A DNA stretch of 64,000 nt, from contig OY783209.1 of the NCBI GenBank assembly GCA_963678705.1, forward strand, positions 9,920,001 to 9,984,000, given 5' to 3'. This document shows, piece after piece, positions 38,501 to 50,633 of the stretch. The first letter of the stretch is position 1; every line of letters begins with the position of its first letter. A model generated the notes under the pieces. That model saw only the letters and a list, made by a program, of their open reading frames with translations, was not told the DNA's origin and did no database searches. Both the position numbers and the translations under genes were made by a program. The stretch is from Panorpa germanica. Taxonomy: Eukaryota; Arthropoda; Insecta; Mecoptera; Panorpidae.

Positions 38501-41500
38501 TTAATAGTCATCTCAATTCGAAAATGAAAACAATTTCGGAAAATTGTCACACTCATGCAATGCCATTTACATTATGGTGTTTAACTTGTCAAATGCAGAC
38601 GTGTCGAGCATGTGCCACTGCAACTGAGCATTGCAGCCATCAAATAAAACCACTAGCTGAAGCGCGAGATGTCTTAAGGAGCGATGCCCAGGTAGAGCTA
38701 ACTTCAATGCATAAAATGGTTGTTGATATGCAACATATGGTGCTTAAACAAAGAGACTTTCTCTTGAAAATACTCGATGCCTGCACAACCCTAAAAACAA
38801 AGGTTGAAACAGACCTAGTGAATCATATTCCTAGTTCTGAGTTAGCAGACGCTAGAGACAGTTTAAGCAAAGCTAAAATGTACCTGGAAATGTCAGAAAA
38901 TCAATCACCCGTTGAAGTATATCGATTATTTTCTGATTTAAATATTGAAAAACAGCGATTACATAATAAATATCAAGAAATGTATCTGCAATGTAAATTA
39001 GATGATCTGATTCGTCACTCGTCAGTAATATTTGATTTTGAATTATTAAAACAAGCCCTATCGACTATTCACAATAATGATATTAATCTTCAAGCCCTAG
39101 GAATTACAAATGGACCTGGAAGTCACAATCCAATACTGTTCCTCGCAAATTATTGTATGTCACAATTATATTCCAGACATTATATATCAAAACAAAACCA
39201 AAACTATGCTGTACAAAACGGAAATGTGGAATATCCTCATATGATGTCGCAACAAGCTGTTGTACCCGTGATGACTTCGCCAGTTATGAACCACAAGAAT
39301 AACTTCACTGAAAATATATCGCCGAAGTCTAATGTTTTCCTTAATGAAGGAACAATGATGACCATACAAAATATTAAACCAAACTTAACATACCACGAAA
39401 ATAATCCCATGTTGGGATCACCAAATATACACAAAAACAATCAGTACCATTTCGAGAACACTGCCGCGTTGATACCTAGTGTTGCACACTCTACCCATTC
39501 AAACCAAAGCAGTATAATACATTCTTCACAAAATAGTTTGATATCGCCAACAAGCATGGTGCCAGCAGCTATAGTAATGCCACCTCAACAGGGGAATATT
39601 GTGCACTCTCCACACACACAAACACTCATCCGAAATCCAACAACACACATTTATCCAGTATATTATTTCAACATCGAAATCAACGGCGCTCCTTTTGGGC
39701 GAATACTTATAGAAGTACGAAACGATGTCGCACCAAAAATGTCCAAAAATTTTGGAATTTTATGCACTGGTGAACTAGGGTATGGATACAAAGGCTGCAA
39801 TATATTTCAATGCTGGGAAAATGAAAGTATTATCACTGGAGATTTTGAATTGAACAACGGCCGAGGAGGCCGCTCTGTGTTCGAGGAAGGTTTCTTCATG
39901 CCGGATGATACCAAGATCTTAGCCATAAGGGGAAGTGTTGGCATGCGACGAAGTCAGAAGAGACACGACAACATGGGGCTGGTGGGGTCTCAGTTTCGTA
40001 TTATCCTCAGAGAAATGCGGGGCTTCACTGGAATATTTGCATTTGTTGTGGAAGGACTTGAGCTGATTGAACGGATTAGCCAATCCGGTGATTCAGCAGG
40101 AAAACCTCAAAATAATGTCGTCATTACCAGTTGCGGTAAGATGAATTAATTTATTAAGAGTGGCAATCAATAAAGAGTATTATAGTAGATTCTGCCACGA
40201 TTACATTATTTAAAAATAATATCGATTCGATTGTAAACAGAATCTGTGCAGAATCTATTATGTTCTATCATTCAATATCATAATGTATGCATGACAAAAA
40301 TCTAGTCTGTCTCTATATATTTAAACAAAAAGCCTGAACCGTTCTGCTGGCTTGCTGCACTTTCGTTATGCATACAATTTTTATAATATTGATATTCTAT
40401 TTAAATAATTTTTATTTTTTAAATTTTTAACATATCTTCGTGATGATGTTTGGGATCAGTAACAGAATGCTTTCGTATGTGCATTTATAACAAAAATATA
40501 GTTTATTTTTAAATTAATATAATATAATAAATAGTTATCGTGCAAAGAGTATAAAATCAAAACGCAAAAGCTAATAAACGTTAACATTACTCGTAAATAT
40601 GTAACTCGCAAAACGCGTTAGGCTTATATAATCGTTATATCGGTAGAATCCGTAAAATACGAACCAAGAGTAATATATAATACAATAAAAATAAAAATGC
40701 TTATATTATTGGGGTTTTTTAATCGAAACAAAATAGAATTAGGAGTATAATTGGGGATCGGTTTGTTAGAATAGTATGTTTAAGGTAACTAATAAACGGG
40801 AAATTTAAAAGTTAGTTTTGTATAAGATGTTTAGACGATACAAGTTTATTATAATTAATTATAATATTAAAGTCAATTTGTAGTTCAATCTAACTAGTAA
40901 TTATTGCACATCAAATCAATATTCTATCAAAACAGAAGTATCAGTGTAAGTTCTAAAATAATTCTTTGTCACGAATATTTGTGATTTCAATATTTAAAAA
41001 CATTTTCTTTGTTCTTGGAAAAATTCTTTATAAATATAACGATATTATTAAAATCTTACAAAACATACTGTTTTGATGTGGAATTTGATATGACTTTGCA
41101 GTCATTTGTGAGTTAACTCCTTAGTTGATTACAACTATGTTTACAACCTTTGTAAAACTTTACCATCTAGACCACAGTCGAATGTACAATAATTTTATTT
41201 TAATAATTTCGATTATTATTCAAAAATAGTAATAATAGTAAAATATATTTTATATAAACAAATCAAAAACCCCTACGTAATATGTGGTAGTACGTAATAA
41301 AATATAAAACCAATAAAATTTATAAAAACATAATCAAATTACGACAAATTTTAAATATATTTATATATGTCATTTGCTTGATTAAAAATATTGTATATTG
41401 TCTATATCCAGAGATCTATAATTGTATAAAAATATATATTTTAATATATAAAATAGTTATCAGTATGAAATATTCTACCAAAGTTGTATGTTGCTTGAAG

Positions 41501-44500
41501 TAACAAATCCCCGTGCTATTTATAAAACCAAATTTAAAAATCATGGAAAACGGGCTGTAAACGAAAAATCTCCTAGAGGCTATATTTTTATTTCGGAAAA
41601 AGAAAATATTAAAATTTGAAAGTGTAACAAACAACACTTCATTAACTAAAAGACAATTGTTAATTATTAGCAATAAATATATTTTATTATGACGCTTTTT
41701 CAATGTATTCGAATACTTATTAGAAATAATATAATGTAAATACGTAAAGAAAAAAAATCGATTTTATACTACGAAATTTCAAAATAGTATTAGTTTATAT
41801 GTTATACTTTCAAATAAAAAGATTAATGATTTGCTCGTTTTCCAAAAAAAAAGGCATTGGTTTTCTCAAGTTTTCTTTCGCATTTATTCAAAATATAATG
41901 TGTAAACATCTTTCAAGATTATCACAAATTAATGTGCTTGATTAATTTACTAAAATTACTTTGAATTTTATTGAATTAGAACCGAAACTAAAACTTAGAA
42001 ATTCGTAGTGATGCGTGGGGCATAAATTGAATATATATGCAATTTATTATTCCAAAATAATATTATAATACCGTACAATATAATTTTAATTTAGTTCACT
42101 TCTATGTTATATTAAAATGGTTGCAGACCTATATTTTAGACTATAAATTCCGGATGCTACTAACATTTTTTGTGTACATCTAAAAAAGTATTATTCTACT
42201 AAAAAACTAAAAAGTATATAACTATTTCTATTTATGCCTTATTGAATCATCAATGCCTCAATATTTTACAAATTATATCTATTTATAAATGTTATAATGG
42301 TTAACAAAAAATACACGAAAAATATGAATGTTAATAAAATTAAAATAATATATATTATATGTAAAACATTTTAAAAAATATTTCTGTACGCGTTAAGACT
42401 TACAAAAGTATTTTAAATACAAAAAAATATCGCTAAAAATATCTATTGTTATTTATCCAGTGATCGATGCCAAATGTTTAAAAAAAACTAAATTGCTTTT
42501 ACAGCTAGAAATCTAATAATTTTAATAATACTTTTTAATTTGATCGAATATTTAAATTTTAATTTATAATAATGGCCGTTTTTTCGAATGAACGTTATGT
42601 GTAATGTTGAATATCATGTGCAAATTTAGATAAAAAGTGGCGAAGACCCAAGATGTACTCGAAAAAGTTGGTTATTGATAATCAATGATCAATGACGAAT
42701 AGACTTAATTTAGAAACAAAGAAATTCGTATAGTTATTAAATATTGTGAAGGCAATTCAGAAAGATTATATATTTTTAATACATCTACAGATATTGTATG
42801 AAATAATAAAATGCTAAATAAAAATATTTTAAACATTAAACTGCTTTTATATGACAAATATTTTATTTAAGAAACAGTTGTTACCATTGAACCCAAACGA
42901 ACTGTGATCAAAAGCGTTGATGTCAGGTTGTTGTGTTTTCGAGTTAGATTTCAGGACCTATATTTTTTCAGTTTAGTTGTCACGATAATTAGCATATTTT
43001 AAATAGCACACTATGTGGCAACAATATAAAAACTGCCAAAATTAGTATAAGTTTGTCGGTGGGTGATGGGACTAGTATTGGAAATACGTTAATATTAAAT
43101 AAGATAAATTAAAAAAAAATTGTAAAACACAAACCATTCAATTTGGACACTTTGTATAAAACTATTATTTTACTTACTTAACTAAGGACACATTTCTTGA
43201 GGAAGATAATTCATAAAATTTACTCATCTCTACTCTACTTTGATCTATACTGTGTAACTTATTTTGATATGATGTACGATAATTAAAATTGATTTTAAAA
43301 ATATATTCTTATTTTGAATATGCCGTTCAAATATGAAGAAAATTATAAATTATTGTATTGTTGTTATTAAAAGAATAACATCTCACAGTTAATAAACAAA
43401 TTTGCACATTATTATTTTGGGACATAATTATCATAAAAACGGCCTTTATAAATACATAATACTATTTCAAATAGGTATGTTATCATTAATATTCGGAAAT
43501 ATAATTTTTACTCACGTTACCTAGAAATACAAACAATCTCGAGAAAATAATAATTTTACTTGTATGTATGTTAAATAACATACGTCTCTGAAGAATGAGC
43601 CATAATGAGTAACTGCAGATGTCGTTTACAATACTTAATAAAAAAATTAGCTTATCAATATCTCATTATGTCTCATCATGTGTAAAATTGTCACAAAATA
43701 ATTTATAGAGAACATTAAATTTAAACAGTACTAGACTAATTAAAAATATTTTAGAAACCGTGAAATTATAGAGTTAAAAGAAATGCTATACTGTTTAAAT
43801 TTAGTATTGCAAATAAGTTATTTTTAATTCAAATAGTTATATGATATATATAAAATCCATAAGCAAAAACAACTATTTGAAACAGAAGGTTAAGTGACCA
43901 TCCTTTTTTGTGCCTTACTTACTGTGTAGCTCCCTTCCCATGCCGCCTACTTTTTAAAATTATAAATGTTGAGAAAAATGATATGAATATAAATGTGGGT
44001 AGGTTATTGTTAATTGAGATAATGTCGAGAAATCGGTAATATGTTTTATGTTAGGTTTGCATAACATTCGTGTTCTTATGTTAGGCTGTAACATAAAATG
44101 TTACCTAACATATACGTACACAATGCTACTGTAAAGTAATCTCTAAAAAAATATATATGCAAAAATAATAATTTAAATAAAACATATTATGTATATAAAA
44201 AAATAAATATTTATCTATATTTCTTCTCCATTAAAACATGAAATACCTATACTAGTGTTTCATTATTTAAATTATATATTATTTAAAAAAATTAATGTTA
44301 TATAGAAACAATAGAACATTTTTATTTCAATCAATTTGCATTCAATGCACCATATGTGGAAAGTAAAGAGAATGTGCAATAGCAGTGTTCTTAGAACCGC
44401 CACCGATTTAAAGTAATCAGAATCTTAATAAGTTCATATCATACTGCCTCCACCGGTTGGTAAAATGTAAAGTGTTCTAGGAAAACACTGACTTTAAGAA

Positions 44501-47500
44501 AGATAAAGAAAATTCCAAGAGAATAGATCAGATGCAAAATATTATAAATGTTTTGTAGATGTTTGTGATAAAACAGTAAGCTAATTAAATAAATAAATTA
44601 TTCAAGTTCGAAAATATTTAATTATATTAAATTAAAGAAATTTTTTTCGGGAAAATATCAATTTTCACAGTGAATATATATTTTAAAAAATATATATATT
44701 TTTCTGCAGTATGTCAGCTTAGGCTGCTCGCACACTGGAACGGACCACTTAGAACGCCGACTTTTACAGTAGTTACCCATTAACTTTAAAATGAATGAAG
44801 CTTCTACTTAAATGTTTATCAATACGCTGTATGAATTGTATGTTTCAACGCAAATTTGAACACAATGTACGTATGAACTATATTAGGAAAACGGACGTAT
44901 ATCTTCGATACAGTGATAAGCATTAAAGCAGAAATTTCTCTCGTCATAAAGTGTATTTATGCGAAACAATTTCAATACACCCTATTGAAAAGTCGGAAGT
45001 CACAACTGGACTGTCCCAGTGTGAGACCACTCTTATAGATTTGTATAGATGTAGTATATATAAAAAATGATTATGTGTTTAATTATTTTTTATAATTCAA
45101 TATAGAAATTGCATCCACTATGTACCTATTTTCTAAATTTCATTCTTTACCGTAACCACATTGTAAACAGATTTCTTTTTGCATAAACAGATGTCTGTAT
45201 TTGTGAACAAATATGGTACATATTGCGTCTGCTAGATTTAGCCACAAATAAATATTAACCGAATGAAAAAATATGAATTCAAGTATTCTTATCTTAAATT
45301 ATCAATTAATGTCTTGGTTTCTTTTGCGATACCCGTGTATCACTCTATCGATACTTATAATTTAATATGCAAACATATATTATAAATCATTTATGTTAGT
45401 TATGTAGATCTAATTGTTATCTTTAAAAATACACAAGCAAAATTCTAATTTACATTATTATTATTACGATAATAGTAATAACTATTTTAAATCTATTTGT
45501 TTCATGTAAAATTCCTGATTTTTTGGCAGAGCTTATTTGTTATGCTTTAATTATTTAAAAGATATTTATATAATTCGTCTTTTCCTATTTTTCATATGAT
45601 GTTAGTTGTTGCAACAAATGAGCAGACCGTTTTTAATTTAATCAATATTTACAAAAAATACTTTCATTAACAGGTATTAAACTAAATAATAAGAAACAAT
45701 AGAAGGAAACGCGATGCTGTAACTGGCAAATTAGTTTTTACCCGACAAATTGACAGAACTTGCATTTCATTAAAAGTTTACTTTTGCTATGTCGTAAATA
45801 TTAATAGTTAATAATAACAAATTAAGCTTTGACCAAATTTTCTTAAATTTGTTAGGATTCGCTGACAGTAATCACATTAAGAAATAATTTAACCAATAAA
45901 TTGGAAACTTTTGTGGATTATTTTTTAGATTTGAGAAATATTATCTAATGAAACACAAAGAAAAAATGTAAGAACTGTTTCAAAATATTTCAAATCATTC
46001 AAACATGTTACATTCCAAAAACTAATATACTCAATTTTAAGCAAATTTTTAATTTAAATTTCTATGGTTTTATGCATTGCTTCGGCTTATTATAAATTTT
46101 GTGTGTATAAGCTGATTTATCTTTTTTTTAATTGAAAAAAGTATATATATGAATACACATTCGTGTACTAATAACACTCGTATCAAAATATATGTAGATG
46201 TTTATAAAAACATGCAAATTACTAAAATATCCTTAAGAGTAGTAATGGACTTACTCGTATACATTAGATGCATATTTATGTTACGTACTTATTCGTAAGC
46301 AATACATAATTTGAGAGTTGAAAAGTTTTGAACACGTTGTCCATCACTACTTAGAAAACAACAGCGCTGTGTTATCGCCTCACGTAATGTGTTAATGGCA
46401 GAAAGAATTCAATAAAAGTTTATAATAAAAATATATAGCAAGTTTCGATTTGCAAATTTTGTACGAATAACAAATATTTTGTTTCTTATATAAAAAGAAA
46501 ACTTATTTTTAATATGTATATTTTCTAAAATCTTTGCCAATATTACAATCAATTACACCCTAGTTCAATGTGATAACGTGTACCTACATGTCAAATAAAA
46601 AAATCTATCGATCGAAAAAAACGTAAAATACACAACCTTTATTCATATAATCAAAAATGTATTGTTTTATTTATTTATAACCACTATCCCTATCCCTTAT
46701 TAGCTGAAACAGATTTAAAGACACACATTTCATGAGTGTGCTAAAACAGATTCAGGTAATATTCAACTTTTGTACGAATACGTAATGACTGAACGATTAA
46801 AATCGCCCCGTGAGAATCCGAAGAAATCGATTTCCTGATCTAATGTTTAATAAATAGAATATATATCTTTAAAATAAAAACTATTTTAAATTGAGAAGGA
46901 GAGATAAGCCCAAGTCCGAGTACTTTATGCACTTAAACGTTCGAGGTTTGATTCCAAAACCAGCGGCACTTCTGGGGTTTGTCGTTATTTTGTTCAGTAA
47001 TTATATGCAAACTATAATCATAAAAGTATTAGAAAGCAGTGTATATATATATGTTAATTCTTATATATGTTGACTTATAAAGGCTGCCAACATAGATCAC
47101 TACGTACACGACTGACTACATACGTGGTTCAAGTACTAAACGTGAAAATTACGCACGTATGAACATTTAATTATACTATTAAGACACTATAAGTACCCTC
47201 ATGAACTAAAAGCAAAACCTCCTCTTCCATAGATCATACAGACACAAAACATCTAGTCAACAAAATTGAAATCATTACGATCTTTTAGTCCAAACATTTA
47301 CGAACAGTCTTTTAGCCCAAACTTTAGAACGAGACTAAATTTAAGAAAGTCTTCATGTCAAAAAGTTACCATTCTTATTTTCATTAGAAATTTAAATGAC
47401 TTCATAATTTCTAGGACTATTTCTGACTATAATTGGGGAACTCTTGTTCCACTTCTCAACATACTGGCCACAATATTATTAAGAGCAAATTATTTTAGTA

Positions 47501-49980
47501 CAATAAAACACCTACCTTATAGTAGACATCTGGGACGTATAGTTTTTCGGACGACTCTCGTACGTAGCCAAGCTCTGGTGCATCTTTGGTGGGAAAGAGA
47601 CAACCATCCCGCACTAATGCCATGCATTGATTTGACACACTATAGCCTTCCATATGGACCTGATTGCTGACATCACCTGAAATTGTAAACAAATTGTCAC
47701 AACCTTAGCACCCTTAATTTTTTTATTATATAATGGTAATGTATAATAATTCTAATACTATAAACGATCACTTTGTCACAGATTCAATTCTATCTAGTCT
47801 TTATGTAATATATTAAAAACGTCCACCTTTTGTTTTACTTTTTAGTCATATGCCACTTCTTACTTATACTTTGATAAATTTACACTTTAGAGAGTTGAGT
47901 TTCTACATGATTGAGTATTAATTGTATTTTAAATTACCTGTAACACATACGGTGATGAATTTTGATCCGAAAAATCCACTGGATGCATGTCTTGTTATAT
48001 TTGGATGTAAATTTTGAAAATGTCCTGCCATTATACATTCTTGTGCAGAAAGAAAATGGCTTTCTATTCCACGTACTTGTTTAACAGTACCCTAAAAAAA
48101 AGAAATAAAAATATTTTGATACTCCTATAATGTAAATAAATATTTTATTGTATATTAAGGTGCGGATAGTATTATTACCTTGGATGCATCTTCGGTTATA
48201 AGATCTGTAAATATCCACCCTACTGGACACAACCCTAACTGGCTTGCTACATGTTCTACATCCTGAGCTCTAGCATCTGGAAGTAGTTTCACAGAATCTC
48301 GAGTACTTTCCTGAGGTGGTTCGTAAATTACCGCTACTTTTGCTCGAATACCTAATTAAATATTTATATAAATGTAAATTCTGTTCTCCCTTTTATTGAA
48401 TCAACGTATATTATGTTTTAAGGTATTTAATGTACTAACCTAAAGGTACATCAGAATGTACTTCATACGTTCCATATAAGAAACCAATTCTCTGATGTCC
48501 TGTCGTTCGCCAATAATTAAGAAAACCCTCAACAATGGCAGGGTTTTCAAATGTCACGTTATCCACATGTCTGTATGTTTGTCTGTTAAGTGTTAAAGCT
48601 GACGGCTGGCATTTGGAGCAAATACCTCGCGGCCATGGAAGGTGATCACGACAACCTACCAACAACACTTACTGTTACAAAATGTTTATTTTTACGCAAT
48701 ATTTTTATGAATGCAATACAGTACCTGGTTTAATCTTGCACGAGATATCTTCCAGTGCTAAAAATTTACCACGATCAGCACCAGATGTCCTTTTTCGAAT
48801 ATATGAATGGAACGACATATGTTTGATATTATGTTCTTTCAAATAGCTTTCATCCCAAGGTTCAATAGGAGAGCAGTGCACACAACAACCATTAGAGTTA
48901 TGACGGCATCTAAATGTAAATAATAATAAGATAAACATAGTGATAATAAGCTAACACGTTATGAAACATCACGAACAGCAGTTATAAAAGAAAACTCACA
49001 GCTTTTCGTCACGTTTTCTTTGCACTCGTCCATCTGCTTTAGCAAGTTGTACATCAACATCATCTTCTACAGGTAGAGAATCTAGCATGGACGTGCTGCC
49101 CGTGGGGGTAGGCTCCTTTGCCGGTTCTCCAAAAGGTGTATTATTCTCCTGCAGGTAGTAAATAAATATAATAAAAATAGTATTTGAATTATAAATCGTA
49201 TTCAATTTAAATTTTTCTTACCTTTGCTGTGCTGCTTGAAGGAAATATCATGGCCCCATTAATAGGGGAAAGGTACAACATGTCCCCATGCTTTAAAGAT
49301 AATTCACTGATAGTGCGAGACTTGCTTGAAACAACCTAACAATTTAAAATGTTTAATAAAGCAATTTATTGTGTACAACTTGCGTTGTAATACTAAACAT
49401 TTTCGTACCTCTTTTCTGTAATTCCTTTCACGGTACAGCGAAAACCCAAAACTGTTCAATGAAAATAAATCATGAACTTTTTCAAACAATTGGCTTGTTG
49501 TGTCTGATGGAAACACCTCTAATCTACGGGTGCCTTCTGCAGATTGAACCCTCAACATCTGTAAGAATAATTAAAAACTATATTAGTTGTAATATTTAAT
49601 ATTACACCTAAAAATATATGAATGTAAAGATTATTATTCTTCACATTCCATATAATACTTTTACTTAACTATTACTTTTAAAGTCGTGTTTGACATTTCA
49701 AATTTTTGAGGTTATGTTGGATAGAACAACAATTTAAATTAATCATTTAAAAAAAAGACAATTGATTTAGTTTCAAATGTTCATCTATAGTCATTTATCA
49801 TTAATGAAAATTATATTTTAATTAGATATTACTACATATTTAAGAGAAAATATATCATGATTCAATATAATGATGGAGCATAATTTATATTGTTAAATAA
49901 AAATATTATTTTATGTTTCATTAATATATATTGTCTTTCAAATTTCATTAATTACTTACCAATGATTTATTATTTGTCAT
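35541..49980 (-). CDS. NPLOC4: NPL4, ubiquitin-recognition cofactor of p97/VCP
   Basis: Exons, 5' to 3' on the minus strand: 49980-49960, 49558-49409, 49335-49222, 49148-49000, 48909-48725, 48655-48440, 48351-48179, 48091-47938, 47676-47516, 36274-36044, 35982-35789 and 35715-35541. They sum to 1923 nt, or 640 residues. NPL4 pairs with UFD1 to bring polyubiquitinated substrates to the p97 unfoldase (ERAD, ribosome and chromatin quality control). Seen: an N-terminal UBX-like domain ('LSLKHGDMLYL'); the zinc-binding NPL4 domain ('CVHCSPIEPWDE', 'GADRGKFLALEDISCKIKPG', 'GICSKCQPSALTLNRQ'); the MPN-like domain ('VGWIFTDLITED'); 'YSVSNQCMALVRD'; and a C-terminal NZF finger ('WTCPHCTFIN...CDMCSLPR') with the ubiquitin-contacting T-F pair. 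The intron 47515-36275 is 11.2 kb and hosts another gene on the plus strand. Confidence 0.96.
36275..38190. other. NPL4 intron upstream of the nested gene
   Basis: AT-rich intron. The nested gene's ATG follows 'ttttttgtcttag' at 38190, a good acceptor on the plus strand. The nested transcript therefore may have an untranslated exon upstream, perhaps near 36780-37140, where sequence is less AT-rich and a donor-like 'CACG|GTAGGA' occurs at about 37137. Confidence 0.35.
38191..40149 (+). CDS. Nested RING/B-box/cyclophilin-like (TRIM-Cyp-like) protein
   Basis: One uninterrupted 652-codon exon. Residues 15-58 form a C3HC4 RING (C15-x2-C18, C34-x-H36-x2-C39-x2-C42, C55-x2-C58). Residues 119-150 form a B-box (C119, H122, C130, C133, C138, C141, H147, H150). 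A helical coiled-coil-like region covers about 155-260, then a low-complexity Asn/Ser/His/Met-rich linker to about 485. About 490-652 is cyclophilin-like ('ITGDFELNNGRGGRSVF', 'GLVGSQFRI'). Compared with cyclophilin A, the active-site Arg55, Phe60, Met61, Gln63, Trp121 and His126 positions are all substituted, so isomerase activity is unlikely. The RING predicts E3 ubiquitin ligase activity (inference). Lack of introns beside intron-rich genes suggests a retroposed origin, but an acceptor at the ATG hints at a 5' UTR intron. Confidence 0.88.
   Translation: MEPGGLADLEDLTLCSCCKLPFNETDQTPKVLACRHHFCLKCISTVMLKGRELYCIHCWKRTEMPDHKPENLPTYTAVLVLTQNFGTLTINPHHIHPKPPDKPVNSHLNSKMKTISENCHTHAMPFTLWCLTCQMQTCRACATATEHCSHQIKPLAEARDVLRSDAQVELTSMHKMVVDMQHMVLKQRDFLLKILDACTTLKTKVETDLVNHIPSSELADARDSLSKAKMYLEMSENQSPVEVYRLFSDLNIEKQRLHNKYQEMYLQCKLDDLIRHSSVIFDFELLKQALSTIHNNDINLQALGITNGPGSHNPILFLANYCMSQLYSRHYISKQNQNYAVQNGNVEYPHMMSQQAVVPVMTSPVMNHKNNFTENISPKSNVFLNEGTMMTIQNIKPNLTYHENNPMLGSPNIHKNNQYHFENTAALIPSVAHSTHSNQSSIIHSSQNSLISPTSMVPAAIVMPPQQGNIVHSPHTQTLIRNPTTHIYPVYYFNIEINGAPFGRILIEVRNDVAPKMSKNFGILCTGELGYGYKGCNIFQCWENESIITGDFELNNGRGGRSVFEEGFFMPDDTKILAIRGSVGMRRSQKRHDNMGLVGSQFRIILREMRGFTGIFAFVVEGLELIERISQSGDSAGKPQNNVVITSCGKMN
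40150..47515. other. Remainder of the NPL4 large intron
   Basis: 7.4 kb of AT-rich DNA: the 3' UTR of the nested gene, then intron. Apart from the Harbinger-type MITE at 44722-45032 and a small foldback at 44381-44489, I see no gene. Open frames here (for example 47266-47670, partly antisense to an NPL4 exon) are not supported. Confidence 0.5.
44722..45032. mobile_element. PIF/Harbinger-type MITE with TTA target duplication
   Basis: Flanked by TTA at 44719-44721 and 45033-45035. The termini form an imperfect inverted repeat of about 47 bp: left GGCTGCTCGCACACTGGAAC..., right (reverse complement) GAGTGGTCTCACACTGGGAC..., sharing CACACTGG and CCGACTTTT. A 3-bp TTA duplication and such ends fit the PIF/Harbinger group. 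It has no coding capacity. Confidence 0.72.
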
Positions 49981-50260
49981 TTTGTTAAGTGTAATGTAGA
50001 CATCAAAAACGTAAACTTTTATTGTATTAAAGCAGCTTTTACTTTCGTGTTTTGATAGTTGATCTTTTTATCTTTTTCTGTCTTTTTCAACAGTCACTGA
50101 CAATCCAGAGATAATACAATCCTGACAAGCTGTGACCAGATGTCACCAATGGCCAGAATAGGAACTACTGACAACACAACACCAGTGAAGCTGAATTTAA
50201 AATTATTGGTAGCAGATACAAAATTAAATTAAATAAGCGTAAAATTTATTAACGAGGGTA

Positions 50261-50400
50261 GGTTGAAAAGTAATGAACTGAGCGAAAGTTAAAGTCGTTA
50301 TCTAGTGGTATGTCAACGCGATTTAAATAGCGTGCTGTTATTGATACCGTAAAATTACCACGCCGTTTTACAGACGAGAACAAACAGCGTGTAAAACACA
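50261..50400 (+). mobile_element. Possible mariner-like terminal fragment
   Basis: 'gggtaggttgaaaagtaatga' resembles the terminal repeat of mariner-type elements, followed by non-AT-rich sequence unlike its surroundings. No second terminus and no transposase frame were found, so this is tentative. Confidence 0.3.
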
Positions 50401-50544
50401 CACCTCGCGTAAAGGCTCTGCGAAACCTTAGGTTTTAACCGATTCAACATCCTCCTTACTCCTCCGATCTTGTGCTTTGCGAAGGAGTATTAGAAGGTAC
50501 CTGGAAGATCAAGGGCCTGGGCCAAGGATGGGAATATGATTATT

Positions 50545-50633
50545 AGATTTAGGCTGGAGAATGAATAAAGAAGCAGTAGGTATTGGGGAACAGTAGAAGA
50601 TAAATTATGCAGCATATGCGGGAGGAGAAAAAA
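50545..50633 (+). mobile_element. Degraded LINE ORF2 tail fragment
   Basis: A plus-strand frame reads 'RFRLENE', a stop codon, then 'RSSRYWGTVEDKLCSICG'. This resembles the 'RYWE...CRLCG' zinc-knuckle tail of ORF2 from LINE elements frequent in hymenopteran genomes. It is a short, stop-containing relic. The comparison is from memory of the family. Confidence 0.4.

Noticed and set aside
46891-47073. 'gttcgaggtttgattcc' resembles a tRNA B box
   Set aside because: No matching A box, acceptor stem or cloverleaf could be drawn around it; at most a tRNA-derived relic.
47266-47670. 134-codon plus-strand frame
   Set aside because: Its second half is antisense to a real NPL4 exon, which explains the openness.
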